Below, in pieces: positions 1-8,494 of a stretch of DNA of 64,000 nt. Source of the stretch: Micavibrio sp. (lineage in GTDB: Bacteria > Pseudomonadota > Alphaproteobacteria > Micavibrionales > Micavibrionaceae); NCBI GenBank assembly GCA_030824965.1, contig JAPJQV010000002.1, positions 263,224 to 327,223 on the forward strand, in the 5' to 3' direction. The notes below the pieces were generated by a model. That model saw only the letters and a program-made list of their open reading frames with translations. It did not search any database and was not told where the DNA came from. Positions within the stretch are counted from its first letter, which is position 1, and each line of letters opens with the position of its first letter. A program made the position numbers and the translations under genes.

Positions 1-58
1 CAATGCTTAATATGAAAATATCATGATATTATGGTTATTGCAGGTTGTAAGGATAAAG

Positions 59-910
59 ATGCCCCAAGCACATATTCCAGAAGATTTCGATTATAGCGCA
101 GCTTTTAAAGAAGCGCTGCCCAACGGGCATATATCGCTGAACTATCAGCCCATTGTCGATTTGGAACGCGGGCAAGTCAAAGGTTTGGAAGCCTTGATGC
201 GATGGACCCACCCTGAATATGGTGCAATTTCTCCGGGTGTATTCATTCCTTTCCTTGTGAAGTCAGGCTTCATCGTCGATGCCAGCAAATGGGCCCTGAA
301 AGAATCTTGCCGTGCGCTCAAACGTATCGAGGGCAGAATCGGCCAGAATAAAAATCTTTATGTCAGCGTTAATTTTACCGCGAGCGATTTTGCCGAAGAC
401 CGTTTTCTGGATGATCTTTACCAGATTATCAGTGTTAGCGATGTCCTGCCAACGCAAATCCAGTTGGAAATCACTGAAGAGCTTTTGATGTTACAACCTG
501 AAACGGCACGCAAAACATTGGAGCTTTGCCGTAAAGCAGGTTTAAAAATTGCTGTCGATGATTTCGGCACAGGAAACGCGTCGCTGAACTTTCTTCATGA
601 TTTTCCCGTTGATACAATTAAACTGGACCGCGCTTTCGTTAGAGATATGATCGACCATCTCCCTTATGAAGAGATAGCCCCTATTTTCTCTCTTAGCAAA
701 AATCGTCATCTATCCGTGACCGCCGAAGGCATAGAAGAAAAAGAGGAGGCTCTTTTCTTGAGAAACCTTGGGTGCAATACAGCACAAGGTTATTATTTTG
801 CACGACCCCTACCAGAAAAAGACGTCATAGATCTTTTGATAAGCGAAACGGCCTTCAACCGTAAGCTTGAAGATAAAAATTATAATAAACCCTCCCTTAT
901 TTCCTGTTAA
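59..910 (+). CDS. Stand-alone EAL-domain cyclic-di-GMP phosphodiesterase
   Basis: The product (283 aa) is a single EAL domain that should hydrolyse the second messenger cyclic di-GMP to pGpG in the cytoplasm. Visible motifs are, in order, the signature EALMRW near residue 45, an asparagine metal ligand in SVNFTA, LEITEE, DDFGTG, IKLD, TAEGIE and the closing QGYYFARPLP, so the main catalytic positions look intact. No GGDEF, PAS, receiver or membrane segment is attached, so its input signal is not visible. I chose ATG 59 over an upstream in-frame ATG at 23 because AGGA lies a normal distance before it and the extra 12 residues are not domain-like. It lies upstream of the transhydrogenase operon, separated by about 90 bp. 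Activity is inferred from motifs. Confidence 0.9.
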   Translation: MPQAHIPEDFDYSAAFKEALPNGHISLNYQPIVDLERGQVKGLEALMRWTHPEYGAISPGVFIPFLVKSGFIVDASKWALKESCRALKRIEGRIGQNKNLYVSVNFTASDFAEDRFLDDLYQIISVSDVLPTQIQLEITEELLMLQPETARKTLELCRKAGLKIAVDDFGTGNASLNFLHDFPVDTIKLDRAFVRDMIDHLPYEEIAPIFSLSKNRHLSVTAEGIEEKEEALFLRNLGCNTAQGYYFARPLPEKDVIDLLISETAFNRKLEDKNYNKPSLISC

Positions 911-998
911 CGAAGCCATTTAAACTCTTTCCACTCCATACATGATGGGGCAGGATAGCGCCTATTCATAAATATTGCGCTGTGCAGGAGTTAATTTC

Positions 999-2123
999 GT
1001 GTCCCCAAAACTTGCTGTTTTAAAAGAAACGAAAGAGTTTGAAAAACGTGTTGCCGCTATACCGGAGACCGTCAAAAAACTCATTGCAAAAGGCTTTGCC
1101 ATCACAATAGAAACCGGTGCAGGCCATAACTCCGCCTATCCTGATAAGGATTATATAGCGGCAGGTGCGACCATCGCCGCGTCCGCCGCAGAGGCCACCC
1201 AAGATGCCGATATCATTCTATGCGTTGACGCGCCAATATCGGTAGCATCGAAGAAGAATGCTATCCTGATTGGCCTTTTAGCGCCGTATAACAACAAAGA
1301 TAAGCTGGCCTCCTACGCTGCTTCGAATGTGACGTCCATGTCGATGGAGCTTGTACCAAGGATTACCCGTGCGCAGGCAATGGATGTTTTGTCATCCCAA
1401 TCCAACCTTGCCGGTTACCGTGCAGTCTTGGAGGCAGCAACGCTTTTGCCTCACGCTTTTCCAATGATGATGACAGCCGCCGGCACTATTCCGCCCGCCC
1501 GCGTTTTCGTAATGGGTGCAGGCGTTGCCGGCCTTCAGGCTATCGCTACCGCCCGTCGCCTCGGCGCGGTCGTTAGCGCAACAGATGTACGCGCAGCTGC
1601 TAAAGAGCAGGTTCAATCTCTCGGCGCAACATTTGTCATGGTTGAAAGCGACGAGACCAAGAACGCCGAAACCGCGGGCGGTTACGCAAAAGAAATGTCG
1701 GAAGAATTCAAACAGAAACAGGCTTCTTTGGTTTCCGATACAATCACCCGCCAGGATATTGTCATTACAACCGCGCTTATTCCGGGACGTCCGGCACCCG
1801 TACTGATTACAGAAGACATGGTGAAAAGCATGAAACCCGGCTCTGTCATCATAGACATGGCGGTTGAGCAAGGCGGCAACTGTACCCTTTCCAAAGCGGG
1901 CGAAGTCGTCGAAATCCATGGTGTTAAGATCGCAGGCTTTAAAAACATTCCAAGCCGCATTGCCGCAGACGCCTCGGCTCTTTATTCCCGAAATCTAATG
2001 AATCTCGTTAATCTTCTCATTGATAAGGAAGGTAATCTTTCCATCAACATGGAAGACGAGATCATCAAAGCCGTAACGCTCACAAAAGACGGATCAATTA
2101 TCCATCCAAACTTCAGTTCATAA
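999..2123 (+). CDS. pntAA: NAD(P) transhydrogenase subunit alpha part 1 (NAD-binding dI)
   Basis: This is the soluble NAD(H)-binding component (dI) of proton-translocating transhydrogenase, which transfers hydride between NAD(H) and NADP(H) at the inner membrane. The 374-aa product opens with the alanine-dehydrogenase-like N-terminal fold (KETKEFEKRVAAIPETV) and contains the Rossmann motif MGAGVAGLQAIATARRLGA near residue 170. The start is taken as GTG 999, which has CAGGAG eight bases upstream; a TTG at 975 in the same frame has no comparable site. It is followed after 11 bp by pntAB and then pntB. The separation of dI and the dII membrane part into two genes is the arrangement known from Rhodospirillum rubrum and other alphaproteobacteria. 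Confidence 0.95.
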   Translation: MSPKLAVLKETKEFEKRVAAIPETVKKLIAKGFAITIETGAGHNSAYPDKDYIAAGATIAASAAEATQDADIILCVDAPISVASKKNAILIGLLAPYNNKDKLASYAASNVTSMSMELVPRITRAQAMDVLSSQSNLAGYRAVLEAATLLPHAFPMMMTAAGTIPPARVFVMGAGVAGLQAIATARRLGAVVSATDVRAAAKEQVQSLGATFVMVESDETKNAETAGGYAKEMSEEFKQKQASLVSDTITRQDIVITTALIPGRPAPVLITEDMVKSMKPGSVIIDMAVEQGGNCTLSKAGEVVEIHGVKIAGFKNIPSRIAADASALYSRNLMNLVNLLIDKEGNLSINMEDEIIKAVTLTKDGSIIHPNFSS

Positions 2124-2134
2124 GAGGTTTCTAT

Positions 2135-2554
2135 ATGACAGCAGCTCCAAACTCTCTAACTGCACAGGCGCAAGGCGTCGCGCAAATGGCCGATCAACTT
2201 GCTGAATACGCAAACCGTCTTGCACTGGACACGGCACAATACTCTTTTGAACCCGGCGCGGCATCTGGTTCCTTCCTAATGACAGGATTGACAGTTTTCG
2301 TACTTGCCTGCTTTGTCGGTTATTACGTTGTATGGCGTGTTACCCCTGCTTTACACTCACCTCTCATGGCGATCACGAATGCGATTTCCTCGGTTATTAT
2401 AGTTGGAGCATTGATAGCCGCCGGACCGCTGGCCGACGGTATGACATTTTCAAAATTAATGGGGTTTTTTGCTATTATCCTGGCTTCGGTCAATATTTTC
2501 GGCGGCTTCATCGTAACTCGCCGCATGCTTTCAATGTTTAAGAAAAGAGGATAA
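2135..2554 (+). CDS. pntAB: NAD(P) transhydrogenase subunit alpha part 2 (membrane)
   Basis: The product (139 aa) is the membrane part of the alpha subunit, which forms half of the proton channel of transhydrogenase together with PntB. The first 45 residues are polar and alanine-rich, followed by three to four hydrophobic segments (GSFLMTGLTVFVLACFVGYY; a central SSVIIVGALIAAGPLADG region; FAIILASVNIFGGFIVTRRM). The ending FGGFIVTRRMLSMFKK is characteristic of the family. It begins 11 bp after pntAA with an AGAGG ribosome site and ends 3 bp before pntB, so the three genes form one operon. Length is typical for alphaproteobacterial PntAB. Confidence 0.95.
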   Translation: MTAAPNSLTAQAQGVAQMADQLAEYANRLALDTAQYSFEPGAASGSFLMTGLTVFVLACFVGYYVVWRVTPALHSPLMAITNAISSVIIVGALIAAGPLADGMTFSKLMGFFAIILASVNIFGGFIVTRRMLSMFKKRG

Positions 2555-2557
2555 TCC

Positions 2558-3949
2558 ATGTCATCCCTCGCCCCGCTTCTATATTTAATCTCATCTGTCT
2601 GTTTTATCATGGCACTTCGCGGCCTTTCTTCGCCTGTGACATCGCGCCAAGGTTTGAACTACGGCATCTCGGGTATGGTCATTGCCATCGCCACGACATT
2701 GCTTACAGATATTGTGCAATCTTACTGGCTGATTATTCTTGGTATTACTATTGGCGGCATTATCGGCACATTCATCGCCATAAAAATCAAAATGACGGCG
2801 CTTCCGCAACTGGTTGCCGCTTTTCACTCACTCGTAGGTCTGGCCGCAGTTTGCGTCGCCGCCGCAGCGTTTCATAATCCGGCCGCCTATAAGATCGGTG
2901 TTCCGGGAGAGATCCATCTATCCAGCCTGATTGAAATGGCTCTAGGCGTTGCAATCGGAGCCGTCACCTTTACAGGTTCCATTATCGCCTGGGGTAAACT
3001 TCAAGGTGTTATTACCGGTAAACCCGTCACGTTCGCTGGCCAAAATCTTGTCAATGCAGCGCTGGGAATTGCCCTTTTGGGATTGATCGTCATTCTTTGC
3101 ATGACGGAAAGCGTTGCTGTTTTCTGGTTGATCGTCGCGCTATCGCTTTTCATCGGCATTATGGTCATCATTCCGATCGGCGGTGCGGATATGCCGGTTA
3201 TCGTTTCAATGCTCAATTCCTATTCAGGCTGGGCCGCGGCTGGTATTGGATTTACACTGCAGAATAATCTGTTGATTGTAACCGGCGCTCTTGTCGGCGC
3301 ATCGGGCGCCATTCTTTCCTATATCATGTGCAAAGGAATGAACCGTTCTTTCTTGAGCGTGGTTCTGGGCGGTTTCGGCGCAGAAGCATCTACATCAACC
3401 AATGTCTCGACAGCCGGCAAATCTGCTAAAATCGGCTCTGCAGAAGATGCGGCCTTTATCATGAAGAACTCCGGTAAGGTTATCATCGTTCCCGGTTACG
3501 GTATGGCCGTTGCGCAGGCGCAGCATGTATTGCGGGAAATGGGAGACATTTTAAAGGCACATGGAGTTGACGTTAAATACGCAATTCACCCTGTCGCCGG
3601 ACGCATGCCCGGTCACATGAACGTGCTTCTTGCCGAGGCTAATGTTGCGTATGACGAGGTTTTCGAGCTTGAGGATATCAATCGTGATTTTTCTCAAGCC
3701 GATGTTGCATACATCATCGGAGCGAATGACATCACTAACCCAGCCGCCAAAACAGATTCATCCTCTCCGATCTACGGGATGCCAATTCTGGATGTCGAAC
3801 GCGCAAAAACTGTTCTTTTTGTCAAACGCTCCATGGGTTCAGGCTATGCAGGCATTGATAATCCTTTATTCTTTGCCGACAATACATTGATGCTTCTTGG
3901 CGATGCGAAAAAAATGACGGAAGACATCGTCAAAGCGCTGGAAGCCTAG
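2558..3949 (+). CDS. pntB: NAD(P) transhydrogenase subunit beta
   Basis: PntB (463 aa) carries the remaining channel helices and the C-terminal NADP(H)-binding domain (dIII) of the inner-membrane transhydrogenase. About nine hydrophobic segments fill residues 1-270. The dIII part has the NADP fold with VIIVPGYGMAVAQAQH near residue 310, the HPVAGRMPGHMNVLLAEA loop and IIGANDITNPAA, all hallmark sequences of the family. An AGAGGAT site precedes the ATG, and the gene starts 3 bp after pntAB. The operon would normally work as an NADPH source driven by the proton gradient. A strong hairpin terminator follows immediately. Confidence 0.96.
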   Translation: MSSLAPLLYLISSVCFIMALRGLSSPVTSRQGLNYGISGMVIAIATTLLTDIVQSYWLIILGITIGGIIGTFIAIKIKMTALPQLVAAFHSLVGLAAVCVAAAAFHNPAAYKIGVPGEIHLSSLIEMALGVAIGAVTFTGSIIAWGKLQGVITGKPVTFAGQNLVNAALGIALLGLIVILCMTESVAVFWLIVALSLFIGIMVIIPIGGADMPVIVSMLNSYSGWAAAGIGFTLQNNLLIVTGALVGASGAILSYIMCKGMNRSFLSVVLGGFGAEASTSTNVSTAGKSAKIGSAEDAAFIMKNSGKVIIVPGYGMAVAQAQHVLREMGDILKAHGVDVKYAIHPVAGRMPGHMNVLLAEANVAYDEVFELEDINRDFSQADVAYIIGANDITNPAAKTDSSSPIYGMPILDVERAKTVLFVKRSMGSGYAGIDNPLFFADNTLMLLGDAKKMTEDIVKALEA

Positions 3950-3954
3950 TCGTT

Positions 3955-3978
3955 AAAAGGCGCATATAGCGCCTTTTT
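3955..3978 (+). terminator. Rho-independent terminator of the pnt operon
   Basis: The stem AAAAGGCGC pairs with GCGCCTTTTT across the loop ATATA, directly after the pntB stop codon. The T-run lies on the plus strand, and the A-run on the other side makes it partly bidirectional. Confidence 0.85.
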
Positions 3979-4076
3979 AATGCGTTGCATTATATAATCT
4001 GCTTAACAAAATCCTAAAATTAACTAAAATTTTACGCATATTGTATTTTATATGAGTAATAAGCAATTGAGTAAAT

Positions 4077-5117
4077 ATGGCATTCTCGAAAGACGGTCTA
4101 CCGCAAATTAGAGAAGATTTTGCTAAAGCCCGACAGCAGCCTTCGGGCTGGGCCAGTAGTTATTTCCGAAATGCCGATCAGGAAAAAATTTTTTACGCCA
4201 AAATTCCAGCCTCTTCCGGGATTCCCGTCCAAGGCAGTGTTGTCCTGACAACAGGTTATGGCGATAGTATTTACAATGAATACGACACTATTCGCGAATG
4301 GCAAAAGCGAGGCTATGATATCTATGCTATGGATTGGGCAAGTCAGGGGTTTTCACAACGCAACCCTGCGCATCCCAATAGGCCTTCATCACGTCCGCTT
4401 TCATATCATGTCCGCGACCTTGATCAATTCGTTCATCATGTCGTCGAACCGCAGGCGGATAGACCTCTCATTCTGTCAACTCATTCTATGGGAGGTGCGA
4501 TTGCCGCGCTTTATCTAAAGGAGCATCCTGATGTCTTTGATAAAGCCGTGCTGGCTGCGCCGATGCTTGACCTGGATACTTCCATATTACCGCGCCAGTG
4601 TTTTAAAAATCTCGCTCATATCGCAAAAAACATCGGCCTTAAAAACATGTCTTTGCCTAATTGGCGGGATATAATTTACGATCTTAAAAACTTTGGACGA
4701 GGTAAATTATCCGATACCTTTTCCACCGCCGCGAATGACGATTACAAACCTTACGAACTTAAATTACCGACATGGGGATGGGTTGACTCAGCCTATGCCG
4801 CCATGGATAAAACGGCAAAGCCGGATTTTTTTAAAGATATCAGAACGCAGATATTATTCGTAACTGCCGGACATGACGAGCTGGTAGATAACAAAATTAT
4901 TACAATAGCCGCTAAAGCCGCGCCAAACGGGCATTTATTGCATCTGCCCGATGCTCAACATAGCATCAGATCGGCTTCAACTTTAGATGACGCTGTGCTA
5001 TGGAAGAATATCGACGCTCTTCTGCACAATTCGAATCAAATTATATCTATTCCCGTAGCAGTAAATAAAAATGAAAAACCCGTTTCTGCGCAAGATTTTC
5101 AACCTGCCTTCGGATAA
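4077..5117 (+). CDS. Alpha/beta hydrolase, lysophospholipase / monoacylglycerol lipase type
   Basis: The 346-aa product belongs to the serine aminopeptidase S33/lysophospholipase-like branch of alpha/beta hydrolases and probably cleaves an ester of a lipid or small acyl substrate. The nucleophile elbow THSMGG lies near residue 138, the acid is probably in VTAGHDELVD near 262, and the histidine in DAQHSIRS near 298. No clear signal peptide is present. Its ribosome site is weak. A second hydrolase of the same family follows after 42 bp in the same direction, so the two are probably related paralogues with different substrates. The exact substrate cannot be read from sequence. Confidence 0.85.
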   Translation: MAFSKDGLPQIREDFAKARQQPSGWASSYFRNADQEKIFYAKIPASSGIPVQGSVVLTTGYGDSIYNEYDTIREWQKRGYDIYAMDWASQGFSQRNPAHPNRPSSRPLSYHVRDLDQFVHHVVEPQADRPLILSTHSMGGAIAALYLKEHPDVFDKAVLAAPMLDLDTSILPRQCFKNLAHIAKNIGLKNMSLPNWRDIIYDLKNFGRGKLSDTFSTAANDDYKPYELKLPTWGWVDSAYAAMDKTAKPDFFKDIRTQILFVTAGHDELVDNKIITIAAKAAPNGHLLHLPDAQHSIRSASTLDDAVLWKNIDALLHNSNQIISIPVAVNKNEKPVSAQDFQPAFG

Positions 5118-5159
5118 ATTAGCCATTCGTTATTCTTTCTCCGGCACTCTTATATCTTC

Positions 5160-6170
5160 ATGACAATTAATCACCCTCTTCTTTCGCAGAAAAGATTTTC
5201 GCAGCCTGAAAATTGGCGCTGGCATCATTTCAAATCTTCTACAGGACATAAAATCAGATTTGGATCCGTCTTTCCAAAAGATAAAATCCCAGAAGCTATC
5301 GTCGTTTGTCTCCCGGGTTTTCGTGAATTCGGCGAGAAATATTTTGAACTCGCCCATGATATGCTCGAACGCAATATAGGTTTCTGGGTGATTGACTGGG
5401 CAGGACAAGGCCAATCTGAGCGTTTCTTACAAGACCCTTTAAAAGTTCATTCCCTCGGCATTGAAAAGAATGTCCAAGATTTAAATCAGTTTCTTGACGA
5501 CTACGTCAAACCTGCGGCCGTTCATCCCGATGTGGGTCGTTTGCCGGTTTTTCTTCTTGGCCATTCGATGGGCGCCCATATCGGCCTTCGTTTCCTGCAT
5601 TCGTATTCGTCAAATCTTGTACGCGGCGCCGCTTTTTCAGCTCCTCTAGTCGCTATCCGGCAATTTGCGCCCTACCCCGATTTTATTTCTAAAATTGTCA
5701 GTTGCTTTATACGTCTATCTTCGGAACGCTATGTTCCCGGCGGCGAAACAATGGCGGAACTTGCAAGGGAAGCGACTCCGGGCACCGGCTATTATTCAAG
5801 CGATCCGGAACGCGATAACCTGCACAAAAGTTGGTTCACCCAGCAGGAAGCCCTGAGAGTAAACGGGCCGACCTATGGCTGGCTCGCTGAAATCTTGAAA
5901 TCATGCCTTATCCTGCAAAAAAAATCCTATCTCCGTAAAATCGAGTTGCCCGTTTTGATTGCAACTGCCGGAAAAGATTTTATCGTTTCCAGCAAAGCGA
6001 CAAAAAAGCTAGCGTCGCGCTTGCCGCAAGGAGAATTGCTGGAGTTAAACGACGCCCAACATGAAATATTCATGGAAAGGGATGAGATAAGGAATGCATT
6101 TTTATCAAAATTCGATGAATTTATTCACAGAACCGTACTTTCCCGCGACGATAGATTGAAAAAATTCTGA
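5160..6170 (+). CDS. Alpha/beta hydrolase, second lysophospholipase-like paralogue
   Basis: The 336-aa product has the same fold as the preceding gene: nucleophile elbow LGHSMGAHIG near residue 136, candidate acid in TAGKDFIVSS near 273, and the catalytic histidine in NDAQHEIFME near 300. Shared blocks with the upstream protein (WAGQGQS against WASQGFS, PTYGWL against PTWGWV) support an origin by duplication, although overall identity is modest. No membrane segment or signal peptide is clear. It is probably co-transcribed with its neighbour. Substrate unknown; a lipid ester is the family-based guess. Confidence 0.85.
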   Translation: MTINHPLLSQKRFSQPENWRWHHFKSSTGHKIRFGSVFPKDKIPEAIVVCLPGFREFGEKYFELAHDMLERNIGFWVIDWAGQGQSERFLQDPLKVHSLGIEKNVQDLNQFLDDYVKPAAVHPDVGRLPVFLLGHSMGAHIGLRFLHSYSSNLVRGAAFSAPLVAIRQFAPYPDFISKIVSCFIRLSSERYVPGGETMAELAREATPGTGYYSSDPERDNLHKSWFTQQEALRVNGPTYGWLAEILKSCLILQKKSYLRKIELPVLIATAGKDFIVSSKATKKLASRLPQGELLELNDAQHEIFMERDEIRNAFLSKFDEFIHRTVLSRDDRLKKF

Positions 6171-6202
6171 CTTTGGTTCAGTATCGGCGTTAGGAGATAA
6201 TC

Positions 6203-6430
6203 ATGGATGAAACCTTACTCAACAAAGCCCGCTTAAGCGATCGCATTATCTATGCCATCAAACTTGCCATCGAGCAAAAAGACGTGAAAATCGCCGATAT
6301 GCTTGTTGCAGCTCTTGAGCAGGCTATGACCCGTAATACAGGCGGCGGTGAATTCGTCGAGCGTCGTGAATATCCGGTTGAGTTCGAAAAAGAGCTGGAT
6401 AAGCTTAGGGACATGAAAAAGAAATCCTGA
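6203..6430 (+). CDS. Small hypothetical protein, 75 aa
   Basis: I do not recognise this protein. It is a soluble, charged, probably alpha-helical polypeptide with the segment SDRIIYAIKLAIEQKDVKIADMLV broken here only by its internal pattern of alternating hydrophobic residues, and a lysine-rich C terminus. A good ribosome site (TAGGAG, 6 bp before ATG) and its own open frame support it as real. It starts 32 bp after the second hydrolase in the same direction and ends 3 bp from the convergent ligA stop codon. Confidence 0.65.
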   Translation: MDETLLNKARLSDRIIYAIKLAIEQKDVKIADMLVAALEQAMTRNTGGGEFVERREYPVEFEKELDKLRDMKKKS

Positions 6431-6433
6431 TCT

Positions 6434-8494
6434 TCAGGAAATCAAATCGATCCATTCCTGTTCGCTTAAGACAGTAACCCCAAATTCCTTGGCCTTGGTC
6501 AGTTTTGAACCGGCATCTTCTCCTGCGATAACGTAATCCGTTTTCTTTGACACCGAGCCAGCCACTTTCGCACCAAGGCTTTCAGCTTTCGCTTTCGCTT
6601 CAGCCCGCCCAAACTGGACAAGTGTCCCTGTAAAGACAACCGTCTTACCGGCAACTTTACTGCCGCTGATGTCCGGGGCGACAAATTCCTCGATATGGAG
6701 CAAGGATTGCAGATCCTGCAAAACTTCCTGATTATGCCTTTCGGCAAAGAATTCCAGCAAATCCTTTGCCACGCTTGGACCAATATCTTCAATATTTGTT
6801 AGATCGTGATAAGAATCCGATTCAGGATATTGCGCTTGCTTCATGTTAGCTGCCAGATTTTCAACAGTGCCATAAGAAATAGCCAGTTTTCGCGCCGTGG
6901 CTTCACCTACCTGACGGATGCCGAGCGCGTAAATAAAGCGGTCTAAAGGGATTGAACGCCGCAAGCGAATTGAATCAAACAGATTCTGTGCGCTTTGCGA
7001 CCCCCAACCTTCCCGGGCGCGAAGCGGCGTCATGCTTCCTTTATCTTTTTCCTCCAGACGAAAAATATCGCCCGGAGTTTTAATCAAGCCTTCCGTGTAG
7101 AATTCATCGATAATCTTTGCCCCCATGCCTTCGATATCGAACGCATTGCGGCTGACAAAATGCTTCAACCGCTCAACGGCTTGCGCCGGGCAAATCAAAC
7201 CTCCTGTGCATCTTTTCACGACCTCGCCTTCTTCACGCATGGCATGGGAATGGCAGATCGGGCAGCGATCGGGGAAAATATAAGGTTCGCTCTTTTCGCT
7301 TCTTTTGTCGGAAACGACAGACAAGACTTGCGGAATGACATCCCCTGCCCGCTGTATCACGACATGATCGCCTATACGAATGTCTTTGCGCTCAATCTCG
7401 TCTTCATTGTGAAGCGTGGCTTTCGAAACAACAACGCCCCCGACCGTAATTGGTTCCAGATCGGCAACTGGCGTTAAAGCGCCGGTTCTGCCGACTTGGA
7501 TACGGATATCTTTAATTATAGTAACCGCCTGTTCCGCAGGAAACTTATGGGCAATCGCCCAGCGTGGCGCACGGCTGACGAAGCCAAGACGCTCCTGCCA
7601 GTCTAGCCTATCCACTTTATAGACAACCCCATCGATATCGTAATCAAGATCAGGCCGGATTTTCTGGACCTCATTATAGTAAGCAAGAATATGCTCAGGC
7701 GTATTGGCATGCGTCTGCGGCTCTGCTTGCGCAAAACCGTAGTCTTTCAATTTTTTGCGTATGCCATCTTGCGTATCGGCGATTTTTTCACTTGCCTCAC
7801 CCAGCGCATAACCGAAAAAGCGCAAAGGCCGCGAAGCCGTAACTTTAGGATCGAGTTGGCGGACGCTTCCGGCGGCACCGTTCCGTGGATTGGCCAGAGT
7901 TGCCTTACCGGAAGCCTCAAGCGTTTTATTTAGTTTAAGAAATTCATCGCGGCGCATATATATTTCACCGCGCACTTCCAATACTTGCGGCGGGCTGCCT
8001 TTAAGCTTCTTTGGAATATCCGAAATTGTCATTACATTGGCCGTGATGTCTTCGCCCTGAACGCCGTCACCGCGTGTCGCACCAAGCACTAATTCACCGT
8101 TTTCGTATCGCAAGGAGCAAGATAGCCCGTCGATTTTCGGCTCTGCCACCATGTCGATTTTCGTGTCCGGACCGAGGCTTAAGAACTTACGAATACGGTC
8201 AAAGAAATCGTTGATATCTTCATCAGCAAAAGCATTGCCTAGAGACAGCATCGGTTTTGAATGCGTGACCGTTTTAAATCCCTTGGCAGGCTTGGCGCCG
8301 ACTTTCCGGCTTTCTGTATTGGTGAGTTCCGGGTAGTCCTTTTCAAGCTGCTCCAATTCGCAGCGCAATTTATCGTAATCGGCATCGGATATTTCAGGCT
8401 GATCCTGACCATGATATCTTTCGTCATGATAGCGGATTACCTTCAAAAGCTTCGTATGCCGGACACGAGCGTCTTCGTATTCAAGGTCAAACAT
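6434..8494 (-). CDS. ligA: NAD-dependent DNA ligase LigA
   Basis: LigA seals nicks in duplex DNA using NAD+ as the adenylate donor, in replication and repair. The 686-aa product has the full family layout: the N-terminal Ia domain (YHDERYHGQDQPEISDADYD), the adenylation motif EPKIDGLS with the active lysine near residue 120, the OB fold, the four-cysteine zinc finger (CPIC...C...C near residues 410-440), helix-hairpin-helix repeats with SLDRFIYALGIRQVGE-like spacing, and a C-terminal BRCT domain (VVFTGTL...AGEDAGSKLTKA). Its ATG shares a base with the recN stop (TGATG), so translation is probably coupled. It is the last gene of the ftsZ-lpxC-bamD-recN-ligA run. Confidence 0.97.
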   Translation of the reverse strand: MFDLEYEDARVRHTKLLKVIRYHDERYHGQDQPEISDADYDKLRCELEQLEKDYPELTNTESRKVGAKPAKGFKTVTHSKPMLSLGNAFADEDINDFFDRIRKFLSLGPDTKIDMVAEPKIDGLSCSLRYENGELVLGATRGDGVQGEDITANVMTISDIPKKLKGSPPQVLEVRGEIYMRRDEFLKLNKTLEASGKATLANPRNGAAGSVRQLDPKVTASRPLRFFGYALGEASEKIADTQDGIRKKLKDYGFAQAEPQTHANTPEHILAYYNEVQKIRPDLDYDIDGVVYKVDRLDWQERLGFVSRAPRWAIAHKFPAEQAVTIIKDIRIQVGRTGALTPVADLEPITVGGVVVSKATLHNEDEIERKDIRIGDHVVIQRAGDVIPQVLSVVSDKRSEKSEPYIFPDRCPICHSHAMREEGEVVKRCTGGLICPAQAVERLKHFVSRNAFDIEGMGAKIIDEFYTEGLIKTPGDIFRLEEKDKGSMTPLRAREGWGSQSAQNLFDSIRLRRSIPLDRFIYALGIRQVGEATARKLAISYGTVENLAANMKQAQYPESDSYHDLTNIEDIGPSVAKDLLEFFAERHNQEVLQDLQSLLHIEEFVAPDISGSKVAGKTVVFTGTLVQFGRAEAKAKAESLGAKVAGSVSKKTDYVIAGEDAGSKLTKAKEFGVTVLSEQEWIDLIS

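Noticed and set aside
975..998. TTG start extending PntAA by eight codons
   Set aside because: GTG 999 has a clear AGGAG site and matches the family N terminus.
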